Below, piece after piece: positions 53,726 to 64,000 of a DNA stretch of 64,000 nt. The notes under the pieces were generated by a model that was not told the DNA's origin, made no database searches, and saw nothing but the letters and a program-made list of their open reading frames with translations. The DNA comes from Zopfochytrium polystomum (taxonomy: Eukaryota > Chytridiomycota > Chytridiomycetes > Chytridiales > Chytridiaceae). Both the position numbers and the translations under genes were made by a program. Within the stretch, counting starts at the first letter, position 1. Every line of letters starts with the position of its first letter. The DNA lies in contig JAIVFJ010000023.1 in the NCBI GenBank assembly GCA_025765615.1, positions 62,001 through 126,000 of the forward strand, given 5' to 3'.

Positions 53726-54952
53726 ATGGCCGCCACCACATCCTGCGTGTCGCACGGCGCCGCGAGGCTCTGGGCGGCAAGTGGTGGGTTCGTTCGAGCC
53801 ACACCTTCCCTGTCCCCACTGGCTCCAGTGCCCCGTCGAACGTTTCTCGCCCATGCCTCCCCTTCCATGTGGGCGCACTCGCCCTCAGTTGTATCCTCGG
53901 CCTCAACCTCCCTGAAAGCGGGACTGTCCATGGCACTTGCGTCGAGGTTGGCATCCACCTTCAAGCCGCCACTCAGCTCTTTGCCGGTGCGTTGTCTTTC
54001 GACCGAAGTTACGGAGCCGTCGCCACCCGCTGCCGCTACGACGCACGCCCCTCACTCCATCACGTACATCAACGAGCACCCTTTCTTGGCCCTTCCGTCT
54101 CACGAGGATCCGTCCGTCGTGACCCTTTTCCGCATTCATGCAAACAAACCAATATCCCACCTGCTTACTGCGATTCAAGAAGAGGACCCAACCACTACCT
54201 CGCTCCACATCCAGGAGGATATGTCGAAAGAAAGTCCTCGGTGGGCCCGATCAACCATGGCACGCGACGTGCTCGACGTTGCACTCTCCAGGGGCCTGTT
54301 AGTGCTCAATGTGAACGGTGAAAACGTCAAGCTGAGTGTCACGCCTTTCGCCGAACGCGTTGCACCCATCAACCAGAGGATCAACGCAACAAAGGCAGAG
54401 TTGGCGCCCTTGTCTGCCAAAAAGCTTAAACTCGATCGCACGGCTCATCGAAGAGGTGTCGTTACGAACTGGATCGGACTCGCCGCCCTCTGTGCTCAAT
54501 GTAACGTGTAGTGGCCCTGCCCGTCCGCACCTGTCTGAAGTTGATTGCGTGTTTGTAGGGGGAATAATGGCCCGTCTGACTTGGTGGGAGTACAGCTGGG
54601 ACGTTATGGAGCCCATTTCCTACATCCTCTCCGTTGGAACCGCCATCATTGCGTACAGCTTCTATAGTTACGTATCGGATTCTTCTCTTCCGTCTTGACT
54701 CTTCCTGAACTCTTCGCTGCGTCTTGACCATTTCGCAAATCATATCGCCGCTCTCATCCAGTCGTCACCCACCGCGAATACTCGTACGAAAACATCCACG
54801 AGGTCACGATGACATCCGCACAAGCCAAATTGTATCGACGACACAAGTTTGACATCGACGGTTACGCGAGACTTACCAGGCAGCTCGACGCTTTAGAGAA
54901 AAAGAAGGACGCTGTTGCCATTTCATACGGCCTTAACCCCAGCGATGTTTAG
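53726..54952 (+). CDS. MCU: Mitochondrial calcium uniporter pore subunit
   Basis: Forms the calcium channel of the inner mitochondrial membrane. Exons 53726-54500, 54559-54666, 54762-54952 give 357 residues exactly. The N-terminus ([19 protein letters not shown]) is Ser/Ala/Arg-rich like a presequence. An N-terminal domain is followed by a coiled segment ([17 protein letters not shown]), then transmembrane helix 1 ([20 protein letters not shown]), the pore loop [10 protein letters not shown], and helix 2 ([16 protein letters not shown]), then REYSYE. The universal selectivity-filter motif WDIMEP reads WDVMEP here (Ile to Val); the Asp and Glu that bind calcium are kept. It converges on the DDIAS-like gene, 60 bp apart. 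No MICU or EMRE gene is in the window. Confidence 0.94.
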
Positions 54953-55012
54953 AACAGATGTTTGCAAAGCGGTAAGAGGCGGGAGATATATTAATGGACA
55001 GTCTTTGTTGGA

Positions 55013-57621
55013 TCATGAGAGGGTCAAATGGCGCATGAGTGCCCCAATTCCTTGAAATACACTGCTCTCGGCTCCACTTCGTCTCTCCAGTCTTTGCGAC
55101 AGCTCAGCAAGCGCTTCTTGCGATAGTATAAATTGCTCATCGCCCATGCTATCATCAAAGTTCCTTCGACCAAAATCTGCCTTCACATGTGGTGAACTGG
55201 GTCTCGTACTTCGCGCCAATCCCAGAGTTGCTCCGAACGCTGACCGCTTACGCCGCTGTGCCGCTGCTTGCCCCCGAGAGGAGGGAGAGTTTTCGGGTAT
55301 AAATGCATTTGAAACAACAGTGGTGTGCCGGGTTCGCTTTGTGAGGCGGTCGTTTTCATCCTCCGTTTCTAAGCCTTCATCGTCGCCACAAGAGGTAGAG
55401 CCGACACTATTGGGCTCATCGTCGCTTCGAATGCACCAGTTCACTGGCTGTGACGCTTGATGCTCGCGTTTCTGAGCAGTTCCAGCAGAACTTCCGCAGT
55501 GATAGTCACTCATACTTTTTGACGGCGATTCTTTCGGAAACGCAAATCGGCGTGAAGTGCCTTTGAGTGATTGCATTTGTCCTGGTGGTGTTTCAGGAAC
55601 AAGCAAGACATGAGGAGGACTGGTGCTTGAGCTTGAACAGTGGGGAGTAATATGGTCGGTCGGAGTGAACAGGCCAAGCCTTTCAAAAGCTGGCACCAAA
55701 GAAGATAGTGATGCCGAGGGGTCTTGGGGGTCCACGTCTCTTTCTGTGTTTCGTGGACGATAAGCGCGTTCTTGAAAGCGCTGCACGCAGCGATCGCTGG
55801 GCGAGGCTGGCGGGTCTTGAAATTCAAGGGAGAACAGATTTCGGCAATTACTTTCCGGGGCACCAAAGCTGTCTCTCGTTGCTTGGGCACCACGATCATC
55901 CGTGTCCGGTATGACGAGCGTTGGTGAGGATTGAAAAGGCTTTGTGTGGGGGGTCGAGAGCTCGCTCGCACGACCTTTTCTTTGAGGACCATTTGCCCCA
56001 ATCGGCGATTCGGGAGCGAGAAGGAGAGATGATTTTGCGATGGTAAAATCGCTATCAAGAGATTTTGAGAATCGACGAGATTCGTCTGACCTAGGCGGCG
56101 AGGGAAGCCCAAAGAACTTGGTTACGGATATATCCCGAAATTCTACAACGGGTCTGCTTTGGTCATGGCGGAATGGGGTCGGTGGCGGAGATGAAAGGTT
56201 CCCCCAGCAAGTGGCACCAAGGACGCTTCTCTCCGGAGTATAAGGACTTTCTCCGGCAGCGATGAAAGTCATTTTGTTCGAGGTATTCGGAACAACCAGG
56301 GTTTCCATCGATTGATGTCCAGAAGTGTGATTTCGAGCAACTCCTGGGAGACTCAGATTCACCTGCCTGAAATTCGAGGCAGAGTCGTCTGAGAGATCCA
56401 AAAGTTCGGCGACGGAAACTGAGGGAGGTGAAGGAATGATGATCGAGTGCCTCTGCCTGATCGTTTTCGCGGTCTTATATTTCAATTGTTCTGTCTCCAC
56501 CAGCTGCCCGTGGCTTTGCCGCGAGGTGATGTCATTGTTGGGATGATGCGCACCGACTATTTCTTTCGGTAAACCACTGGCGACAAGTGTCAGACCAACA
56601 GCCACTTGCGATAATGCTTGGACAAGCTGACGGTTCCGAAATGTCACTGGCGCGGTCGGAAACTTCCTTTCCAGTCGACGATGCAGCTGCGTAGCGGACA
56701 GTCCGAATATTGGATTCAAAACATCTCCGAACACTGTGACTGGAAAGGGTTCATTAGCACAGAGAAACTCAAGAGCAAAAGAACGAACAGCATATGAACA
56801 GAACGTTTGGTCTTACTTCTTTCGGTGGAGCGCTGCCGACTAACAATGAACGAGACACTGTACCGAAAGTGCACCAAGCCATCGTCCGCAATAATACAGC
56901 ATGCGGAACACTCCCACTGGGGCCTCTGTCTGCTGATACCATCACCAGGGTTGGGTGGTGCACCGGGAGTTTCAGACCGCGAATGCAGGGAGACCAAGTT
57001 GGAAACGTCGCCAAGGGGTGTTCGTCCAGGCGAGCGCGCTTGCGCGGGTCCGGAAGATAGGGAAAAATCAGCAGTTCGAGTCGCATTGCGTGGCGATGGC
57101 ATTTGACGCAAATCTTGCGGTCGACGAATGATGTATTTTTCGCTACCTTCTCTCACAGAGTCTGAAATTCGATGTTCAATCACTCTCTGATGATTGTCCG
57201 TGAGATCCGTGACCACATCGTTCAGCGGCTTGGGTTCGCCAGCAAGGAGGCAACGCTCTCGTTCTGCCAGTGCGTGTGCGTCGACGCCAGCACTAATTAA
57301 TGGTTTCTCATTTTGTAGGTGACCATTGTCATGCATTGACGTTTCGCCCAGTTTGAATGTGAGCGCCTCGATTGCAGCCGCCGCACTCTTGTCCTCAACC
57401 GTTTGGCCGATCGCGTCGGTGTCGCCAGTGCGCCAGGCAGCGTCGGCGACGGCGGCCGTGCTGGACGACAGCAAGGGTGCCGTCCCTTGCCGACTGAGTG
57501 CTTGCTGGCTTGGCAAGGGCTGTAGCTTTCGTCCGCAACCCCAGCAGCTTGGGAACACGACGCTGCCACCCCCGCTTGAGCCGAAGGCGGCGACCACCCT
57601 GACAATTTCCGCCCCAGCCAT
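55013..57621 (-). CDS. DDIAS/noxin-like OB-fold protein
   Basis: Exons 56817-57621 and 55013-56733 (83-nt intron) give 841 residues with exact frame. The first ~25 residues and a second segment near residues 245-310 together resemble the N-terminal RPA1-C-like OB fold of vertebrate DDIAS/noxin, an anti-apoptotic DNA-damage protein. VVFPSCWGCGRKL carries the first Cys pair, WECSACC the second, then HFRYSVSFIVS and MFGDVLNPIFGLSATQLHRR (compare the family FG...FFGL-A--LHR motif). Between the two Cys pairs lies about 200 residues of polar low-complexity sequence. The rest (about 500 residues) is Ser/Pro-rich and probably disordered. The gene is divergent from GT2 and convergent with MCU. A role in DNA replication or repair is inferred. 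Confidence 0.72.
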
Positions 57622-57661
57622 TGTCGCAGGTTGGTGGCAGAAACGGAGAAATGAACATACA

Positions 57662-57694
<33 letters not shown>

Positions 57695-57708
57695 GCTCGC
57701 GCGCGCAC

Positions 57709-57781
<73 letters not shown>

Positions 57782-58219
57782 AGAGAGAGAGAGAGAGAGG
57801 AGACTCCCTCCCAGCAGAGTTTGTCTTTGTTTGTTTGTGTTGAACGTGTACGACAATTCTCCCCTCCTCCAGGACCTTGTCAAATGCGAGCCACCAGCGC
57901 AAATTTCCTCCCCGTCGAACGAGAACAAGTAGTATCCACACAAGAAAAAAACACAAAATAGAGAAAGGGAGAGAGGGACGTTCTCGATCCAGCCCATTGC
58001 CTCCTCACTTCCTCCCCACCCCCCCCCCTTCAAACCCGCGACTGCTCCTGATCACCTCTTGTAGTGCCCTTCAAACACCCCCCTCCCCCCCTCCCCGCTC
58101 CATTTTTTCCTGAGGCGTCACCACCCATTTTCGACGCCTCAGCAACAACAACAACTGCAAGTTCCGAATTTTTTTTTCACCTTTTGTTGTGATATTTCCT
58201 TTCTTCCGTCCGACGAGCG
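57622..58219. promoter_or_regulatory. Divergent promoter region with CA and GA microsatellites
   Basis: About 600 bp between the DDIAS-like (-) and GT2 (+) start codons. It holds a CA run (57662-57692), two GA runs (57713-57776 and 57780-57799) and, near the GT2 start, pyrimidine-rich sequence. No further gene was seen. Confidence 0.55.
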
Positions 58220-60646
58220 ATGGGCGACGCTCATCCCACCGCCCTTGCTTCCATGATCGACAAGCTGCCACTCCAGTCCATCTTTCAGAGATTGCCAGGG
58301 GTGTGGCTTCTGGCTGTCTTCCTCTTCGGCATTTTCGGTCCTGCGCACCTTCCTTATCTGTTCTCCGGCTACTTTGTAGTTCTTCACATACTCTTCCTGG
58401 GGTCAAGTGTTCGAGCTGCCTGGGGCATATACATCGCACGCAGGGAGGCGGTTCGGTGGTCAACGACGGACTGGTTGGAAAAGTACTGCGCCAAAACGGG
58501 TGCCTCCAGCGGTCAGGATCTGCGGCACGATCTCCCGTTCGACGATGTCAACCATGTGATTGTTCTTCCGAATTATAAAGAGAATATGGACACTCTTTGC
58601 GAAACACTTGATGTTCTTGCGAGCCATTCCAGGGCGATAACGCAGTATAAGGTAACAGCACCGTTTACCGCAAAAAGCAGTCGTAAGAGTTAACGTATAC
58701 TCCCGTTTCCTTTCGATGGAATGAAGGTCTGCTTGGCCATGGAAGACTCAGAGCAAGGCTCAGAAAAGAAGGCGATCGCTCTTGTCAGCCGCTACGCAGA
58801 CGCTTTCCTTCAGATCGTCTATACTATACATCCTGTCGGTTTGGACGGTGAGATTCGTGGCAAGTCCAGCAACGTCGCATGGGCCACAAGGCAGATGGCG
58901 AAGAAGAGCAAAAATCACCGTGCTGAGATCATCACCGTTATGGACGCCGACACTTGCTTCACTGAAGACTACTTCAACTCCTTAAATTATTTCTTCTGCG
59001 TTGCAACTCCGGATCAGCGTAAAGTCTTGATGTTCGCCCCTGTTACCATATTCGATCGGTAAGTCGAATACTTCCAGACGCCACCGACGATGTGCGTTCT
59101 GAGGTTAACTCGTTACTGGTGCAGGAATGCGAAAGACGTTCCATTTGTCGTTCGGTGCTCGGACATAATGTGGTCTGTTGCTGTGATGTCCAACTTCTAT
59201 CCATCATGCCCAGTCCGCTTCCCCTGTTCGGCGTACTCTGTTTCTATGGATCTTGCAGCTTCAGTGGGATTCTGGGACACAGGCAGCGAAGCTATAGGCG
59301 AAGACATGCACATGTATTTGAAATGCTACTTTGCAACTCAAGGAGTCGTTCGTGTCGAGCCAATTTACTCGCCGGCATCTTGCTGCAATATTGAGGGCAA
59401 GAACGCGATAGGGAACATCTGGGCGAGGTTCAACCAAGCGAAGCGACATCTATGGGGATCGTTGGACTTTGGGTACGCCCTTCGTAAAGTGTTGATTGGA
59501 GTCATTTCCCCAGAATCAGACGCCGCAGCATTTCGGTCGGAAGACGAAAAGCATCGAAAACGTAGAAAGGGCGAAATCCAGTACCGATTGGGGAGCCTCG
59601 CCACTCTACTCCACCGCCTCTTAGAGGCTCACATCATGGTTGGACATCTCATCAGTCTCATTATTATGACATCTATTTTAATTCCAGTGGGACCAGAGCC
59701 TTCTGTGATTGCTGTTTCGTTCTGGGAATCCGTTACGGTCAAGGGAATTCACCCAGCCTTGATTCTGGCTTTGGACTTCTGCGGTTGGGTGCGGTTCTCT
59801 ACGGTGTTGCCCATGTTTTTCGTAATACTGAACTACGAGAAGTACCACCACTGGGTTGGTACAGAGCGATGGCGCCTATCGGAGCTGGGATTGAGCGCAC
59901 CGGCTGGATCCCCGAAAGTCCAGCCACTCGGCCTTCGTTCTCAGCTCGTGTCAGTTCGGACGAAATGGAATCTTTTTGATTGGCTCGCTCTACCCATATC
60001 TGGTTTCCTATTCCAATGTGCACCCCAAGTGACCGCGCAAATCTCGCAGCTTTGGACTGATCGCTTGGACTATACTGTCGCCGCCAAACCCGCTCTGAAT
60101 CCGTCTGCTGCGCACCACCACGTTCCTCCATCAGGCACGATTGTCTACGATGAGGCTAATCCGGCAGTTTTTGGTTATAGCGAGTTGATCACAGACTTGA
60201 AAGCCCATCGGATGGATCAGGATGAGGTCACAATACAGCAGTTCGAGTCAACTCAGGTTGACCGAGTGGAGGTTCTTCAGGCGCAGCAGCCTCCGAAAAG
60301 AGCGGGTGGCCCCCAAAGCAAGCCGGGTGTGATAAGCAATAGCAATGGAAACCCCTTGCCGTATTTTGAGATGACCCACGCGGTGGCCCCGCCAGATGCG
60401 GTCTTTGGGGACTCGTTCGCCACCCTCAACGTCACAAACAAGATGTTGGGGCCGACGTCCGAGGCATCGCGGGGCGACTCTGGGTTTTACGACTTTGACG
60501 TCGATTCGATATCGTCAACCACGGGTGCTGGTGGGGAAGAGCCGATGCATAGCGGAGGAGTGGGAATGAGGAGCCCAGTTCTCGGAGGAGCGCGAGGCCC
60601 GACGACGTCTCCTTGGGCGTCATCGACCGCGGTGACCAGTCGTTGA
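58220..60646 (+). CDS. Family 2 glycosyltransferase, membrane-bound
   Basis: A processive-type GT2 enzyme using a nucleotide sugar; the acceptor is unknown. Exons 58220-58651, 58727-59058, 59125-60646 give 761 residues in exact frame. N-terminal hydrophobic segments (VWLLAVFLFGIFGPAHLPYL, FVVLHILFLGSSV) precede the catalytic domain: HVIVLPNYKE (nucleotide-binding start), RGKSSNVAWA, VMDADTCF (DxD-type metal site), and FWDTGSEAIGEDMHMYLKC (catalytic acidic ED). Several membrane helices follow (LISLIIMTSILIPVG, VLPMFFVILNYEKY, LFDWLALPISGFLF). The last ~200 residues are polar and probably cytosolic. No chitin synthase QRRRW motif was found, so it is not a typical chitin synthase. Confidence 0.87.
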
Positions 60647-60802
60647 TATCACCTTCTTCACCTCTCCTAATATATTTCTTTACTGAACTCTCATGATACC
60701 AGCGGAACATGGCCGTTGATCGTATCCATATCACTGATCAGATCAAAGATCGGGAATGGGTCAAGAATTTTTATTTGCATATTGATGATACTGGTAAAAC
60801 TG

Positions 60803-60823
60803 AAAAAAAAAAAAAAAAAAAAA
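60803..60823 (+). repeat. Poly-A run before ILV3
   Basis: Twenty-one consecutive A just upstream of the ILV3 start codon (60830). Either part of a short 5' UTR or a poly-dA promoter element. Confidence 0.85.
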
Positions 60824-60829
60824 GAAGCA

Positions 60830-63154
60830 ATGCGGACTTGGACATTTGCCACCACCCGGCGCGCAGCCGGTCTTGCCGTGCCCACATGGCCAAAACAAGT
60901 CTACACGCACAGACTTTTCTCCTCGTCGACCGTGGCTACTGCTGCATCCAAACAGGGTGGAGACAGCGATGCGAAAGCGCTCAACAAGTTTAGCGCCCGT
61001 ATTACCCAGCCCAAGGCACAGGGTGCCTCTCAAGCCATGCGTACGTGCTCGTTTTGAACGAACGACAGCCGTCACTGACTCGCTCCCGGAACAGTGTATG
61101 CGACTGGATTGACCCCCAGTGACATGAACCTTCCCCAAGTCGGCATATCCAGCGTGTGAGTCTGGTCAATTCGGTTCCAACGCTTCACTTGAAATTAACT
61201 TTGAGTTGGCGCAAGGTGGTACGAGGGCAACCCGTGCAACATGCACCTGAACGATATTGCAGGAGTCGTAAAAGCCAGCTGTAAAGACTCTGGGCTCGTC
61301 GGTTTCCGTTTCAACACCATTGGTGTCAGTGATGGCATCAGTATGGGAACTGATGGTATGAGCTACTCACTTCAGTCCAGAGAAATTATCGCGGACTCGA
61401 TAGAAACGGTAATGAGCGCTCAGTGGTACGATGCAAATGTGTCCATTCCGGGTGAGAAGGCGTGATGTCTGTTCTTCAGTGCCACAGGCCTCACCCAAAT
61501 TGGTTAGGGTGCGACAAAAACATGCCAGGTTGCTTGATCGCGATGGCTCGCGTGAACAGGCCGTCTTTAATTGTGTATGGTGGGACGATAGCACCAGGAA
61601 AGTCTTGCCACGGCGCCCCGAAGCCGCTGGACGTTGTCTCGGCGTTCCAAAGCTACGGAGAATACTTATCTGGCCGCATCACCGAAGAGGAGCGTTACGA
61701 CATTATACGTAACTCGTGTCCAGGCCCAGGTGCTTGCGGTGGGATGTACACAGCTAATACGAGTAAGAGATTGTAGCAACCTCCCAGTCGCGCGAGGAAC
61801 TAAACAATTCTTGCAAATTTGGCAGTGGCCAGCATTATCGAGGCCATGGGAATGTGCCTCCCTTACAGCTCGTCGAACCCTGCAGCGTCCGCTGCGAAGT
61901 TGGAGGAGTGCCGTCAAGTTGGCCCCACTATCAAGAAGTTACTTGAGCTCGATATCAAGCCATCAGACATAATGACTCCTGGAGCCTTCAAAAACGCGAT
62001 GGTCATCACAATGGCTCTTGGAGGTGAGTAAACTACAAGAGTACACTCATTACTCAAGTTTGCACCTTACAGGCTCAACCAACGCTGTGCTGCATTTGAT
62101 CGCTTTGGCGCGTGCTTTAAAAGTGCCCCTTTCTTTGGATGATTTCCAAAAAATTAGCGATAGAGTTCCCTTCATAGCCGACTTAAAGCCAAGGTAACCA
62201 TTTGGGTCTCATAGTCAGTGTTAATTCTGCGTGTTTAGTGGTGCCTATGTGATGGAAGATATTCACACCGTCGGAGGCACTCCGGCAATTTTGAAAATGC
62301 TTCTTTCAGAGGGTCTGATCGACGGTGATTGTTTGACCGTCACTGGGAACACTTTGAAGGAGAACCTTGTGAACCTACCCGGACTGACGGCCTCCCAGCC
62401 CATTATTAAGCCCCTGTCAGCCCCAATCAAGGAAACTGGCCATATTCAAATTCTGCGTGGAAATGTCTCACCGATGGGGTCCGTTGCAAAAATCACTGGC
62501 AAAGAGGGTATGAACTTCTCAGGAAAAGCTCGTGTATATGATTGCGAAGAGGACATGCTCAAGGCTGTGGAAGACGGCAAGATACAAAAAGGCCACGTCG
62601 TTGTGATTCGATATGAGGGTCCAAAGGGTGGACCCGGCATGCCTGAAATGCGTAAGCAGACCGATTAAGGACCTGTCTATGTTTTCTCACTTATCTATTC
62701 CTTCGATTGTTCAGTCACCCCCACGAGTGTTATAATGGGAGCCGGTTTGGGCAAAGATGTTGCGTTGCTGACGGACGGTCGATTCTCAGGAGGAAGCCAT
62801 GTTAGTCTTGAGCTATCTTAAATCGGTGGCCCGCCATCACTAAGGACTTGCGTAGGGCTTCATCATTGGACATATCTGTCCAGAGGCACAGGAGGGAGGG
62901 CCGATCGCGCTCCTGAAGGACGATGACGTTATTACAATTGATACGTCCACCAAGACCATCAATGCCAATGTTTCGACGGAGGAATTCGCCCGAAGGAAAG
63001 CCCAGTGGGTCGCTCCTCCTTTGAAGGCAACGAACGGAACATTGTTCAAGTTCATTAAGAATGTAAGACTTAACGGTTTTCAGACTCGTGCAGTGTCCCA
63101 CTTACATTGTTGCAGGTCAGCCCAGCATCAGAGGGGTGTGTGACAGACGCTTGA
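60830..63154 (+). CDS. ILV3: Dihydroxy-acid dehydratase, mitochondrial
   Basis: Penultimate step in branched-chain amino acid synthesis: dehydrates 2,3-dihydroxy-isovalerate and -methylvalerate to 2-keto acids, using an Fe-S cluster in the mitochondrial matrix. Ten exons (60830-61040, 61095-61155, 61216-61451, 61508-61762, 61826-62023, 62073-62193, 62239-62651, 62715-62800, 62856-63062, 63116-63154) sum to 608 residues exactly. The Arg/Ser/Thr-rich N-terminus ([20 protein letters not shown]) is a mitochondrial presequence. Family motifs: [26 protein letters not shown] (Cys ligand), [17 protein letters not shown] (Cys ligand), [50 protein letters not shown], and a normal C-terminus (SEGCVTDA). 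Full length for the family. Confidence 0.97.
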
Positions 63155-63307
63155 TACGGCAAAATTTTCATTCTTCTTTTTTGATTCCGTAATAAACTTT
63201 CGTTTGAAACTCCGCTGCTGGTGTTGCGCTTGGGACATGGAGGTGGTTGCGGATTGCGATACAAAATCGCTTGCTTAACAAACAGGCTTCTCGTTGACGA
63301 ATCAGAA

Positions 63308-63999
63308 TGGAAGACTTTCCGTTCGAGCTTGGCCATGACTTCACGATCGAGCAGCTCAGCGAGATTGACCCGGATCCTGCTCTCTATCGTAACTACGAAA
63401 GCGTGTTTAGGAGCCTCCCATGGAATCAACCCATTCAGGGCGATACAATAGCGAACACAGTCCTCCACCAGGAATCGTTCGTGACTGCCATTTCTGTCGA
63501 AGACGAGTACCATCAGTCTCTTTGCAATAGTGGAACTCAGGAGTCGCCGCCTTCATCACCGCCCCACCGCAGCGCCGGCCTCTTACCGTCAAACAAAAGC
63601 ATCAAAGCTAGAGATCCAGCCGAGCCCAAACTTACCAGTGCATTAGCTCCAAGGGTATTGAAGAGGGTCTATGTCGAGCGAGGTGTGCAGTTCGTGCTAT
63701 TCCTGTCATCCGATTAGGCTAGAACCTCTTATCCCTAGAACCGTACCCAACGCCATTGCCCACACCGCCACGACCACTAAAATGGGCCCAACCGAAGTCG
63801 TGCGCATTTCGAGAAGATCAAGAGGAGTCGGGGTCCCAACCAGTTTTGCCTCTTGTTGCCGATCAGGCTGCAAAAGGCGGACCGACCAGCAGGGTGGGAG
63901 AAGATCCAATTGAGAGTAGAGTACCAAAATCTACGGCAATTCAAACGACGGAACTACTGTTCAAGGATGCGAATATACCAGAAGGAGAGGTCCCCTGCG
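63308..63999 (+). CDS. Unknown protein, partial at the window edge
   Basis: Not recognised. ATG 63308 (MEDFPFELGHDFTIEQLSEI) opens an acidic N-terminus followed by Ser/Pro-rich sequence. The first frame stops at 63715. From about 63780 to the edge another frame looks coding (KWAQPKSCAFREDQEESGSQ and ELLFKDANIPEGEVPC), so an intron probably lies at about 63680-63780, but I could not choose the sites with confidence. The gene runs off the window. The low complexity and acidity would suit a transcriptional regulator, but no DNA-binding domain is visible yet. Confidence 0.5.
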
Positions 64000-64000
64000 T

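Noticed and set aside
1..64000. CRISPR arrays, bacterial operons, ribosome-binding sites, prophage
   Set aside because: The window is intron-rich fungal DNA; no spaced direct-repeat arrays or bacterial gene organisation were seen.

Overview
This is eukaryotic, almost certainly fungal, nuclear DNA. Protein genes are split by many short GT-AG introns (about 40-95 nt). Diagnostic fungal content includes an OLE1-type delta-9 acyl-CoA desaturase fused to cytochrome b5, a HAL4/HAL5-type protein kinase and mitochondrial ILV3. A mitochondrial calcium uniporter and a DDIAS/noxin-like OB-fold protein, both absent from budding yeast, point to a lineage outside the yeasts, possibly an early-diverging (chytrid-like) fungus; the lineage is inference.

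Layout. (1) 1-13.8 kb is a nest of Ty1/Copia-type LTR retrotransposons: a nearly complete but broken element (Copia-A, 724-8174) flanked by an apparently identical inverted pair of Copia-B gag fragments, plus pieces of other pol genes and LTRs, and a cleanly bounded tRNA-derived SINE at 13.46-13.75 kb. (2) 14.5-23.9 kb is one giant gene encoding an N-terminal ankyrin-repeat domain followed by a very long coiled coil. (3) 24.8-26.1 kb is the OLE1-type desaturase. (4) 27.1-41.5 kb is a second transposon nest: Copia-B fragments, a LINE with decayed ORF1 and an endonuclease-RT-RNase H ORF2 (28.67 to about 36.24 kb, minus strand), a transposase-like remnant, and a solo LTR inserted inside another solo LTR of the same family (39.45-40.07 kb). 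(5) 42.0-64.0 kb is a gene island: sterol O-acyltransferase-like (-), membrane/SH3 protein (+), HAL-type kinase (+), a 103-residue hypothetical protein (-), MCU (+), DDIAS-like (-), GT2 glycosyltransferase (+), ILV3 (+) and a partial unknown gene (+). A stretch of about 3.5 kb (50.2-53.7 kb) there holds only the small hypothetical gene.

Genes in the island are closely spaced. The acyltransferase and the SH3 membrane protein start 228 bp apart in opposite directions. MCU and the DDIAS-like gene converge with 60 bp between stop codons. The DDIAS-like and GT2 genes diverge across about 600 bp carrying long CA and GA microsatellites. The desaturase and sterol acyltransferase are both lipid genes but lie in separate islands about 16 kb apart, and no pathway cluster is claimed.

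The most rewarding observations are the SINE that shares its 3' tail with the LINE in the same window, the solo-LTR-in-solo-LTR nest with both target duplications and a paralogous empty site visible, the inverted gag pair bracketing the Copia-A region, the MCU with a WDVMEP selectivity filter, and the DDIAS-like zinc ribbon split by about 200 residues. Exon boundaries were read by eye from splice consensus and frame continuity; several gene models close exactly in frame, which supports them.
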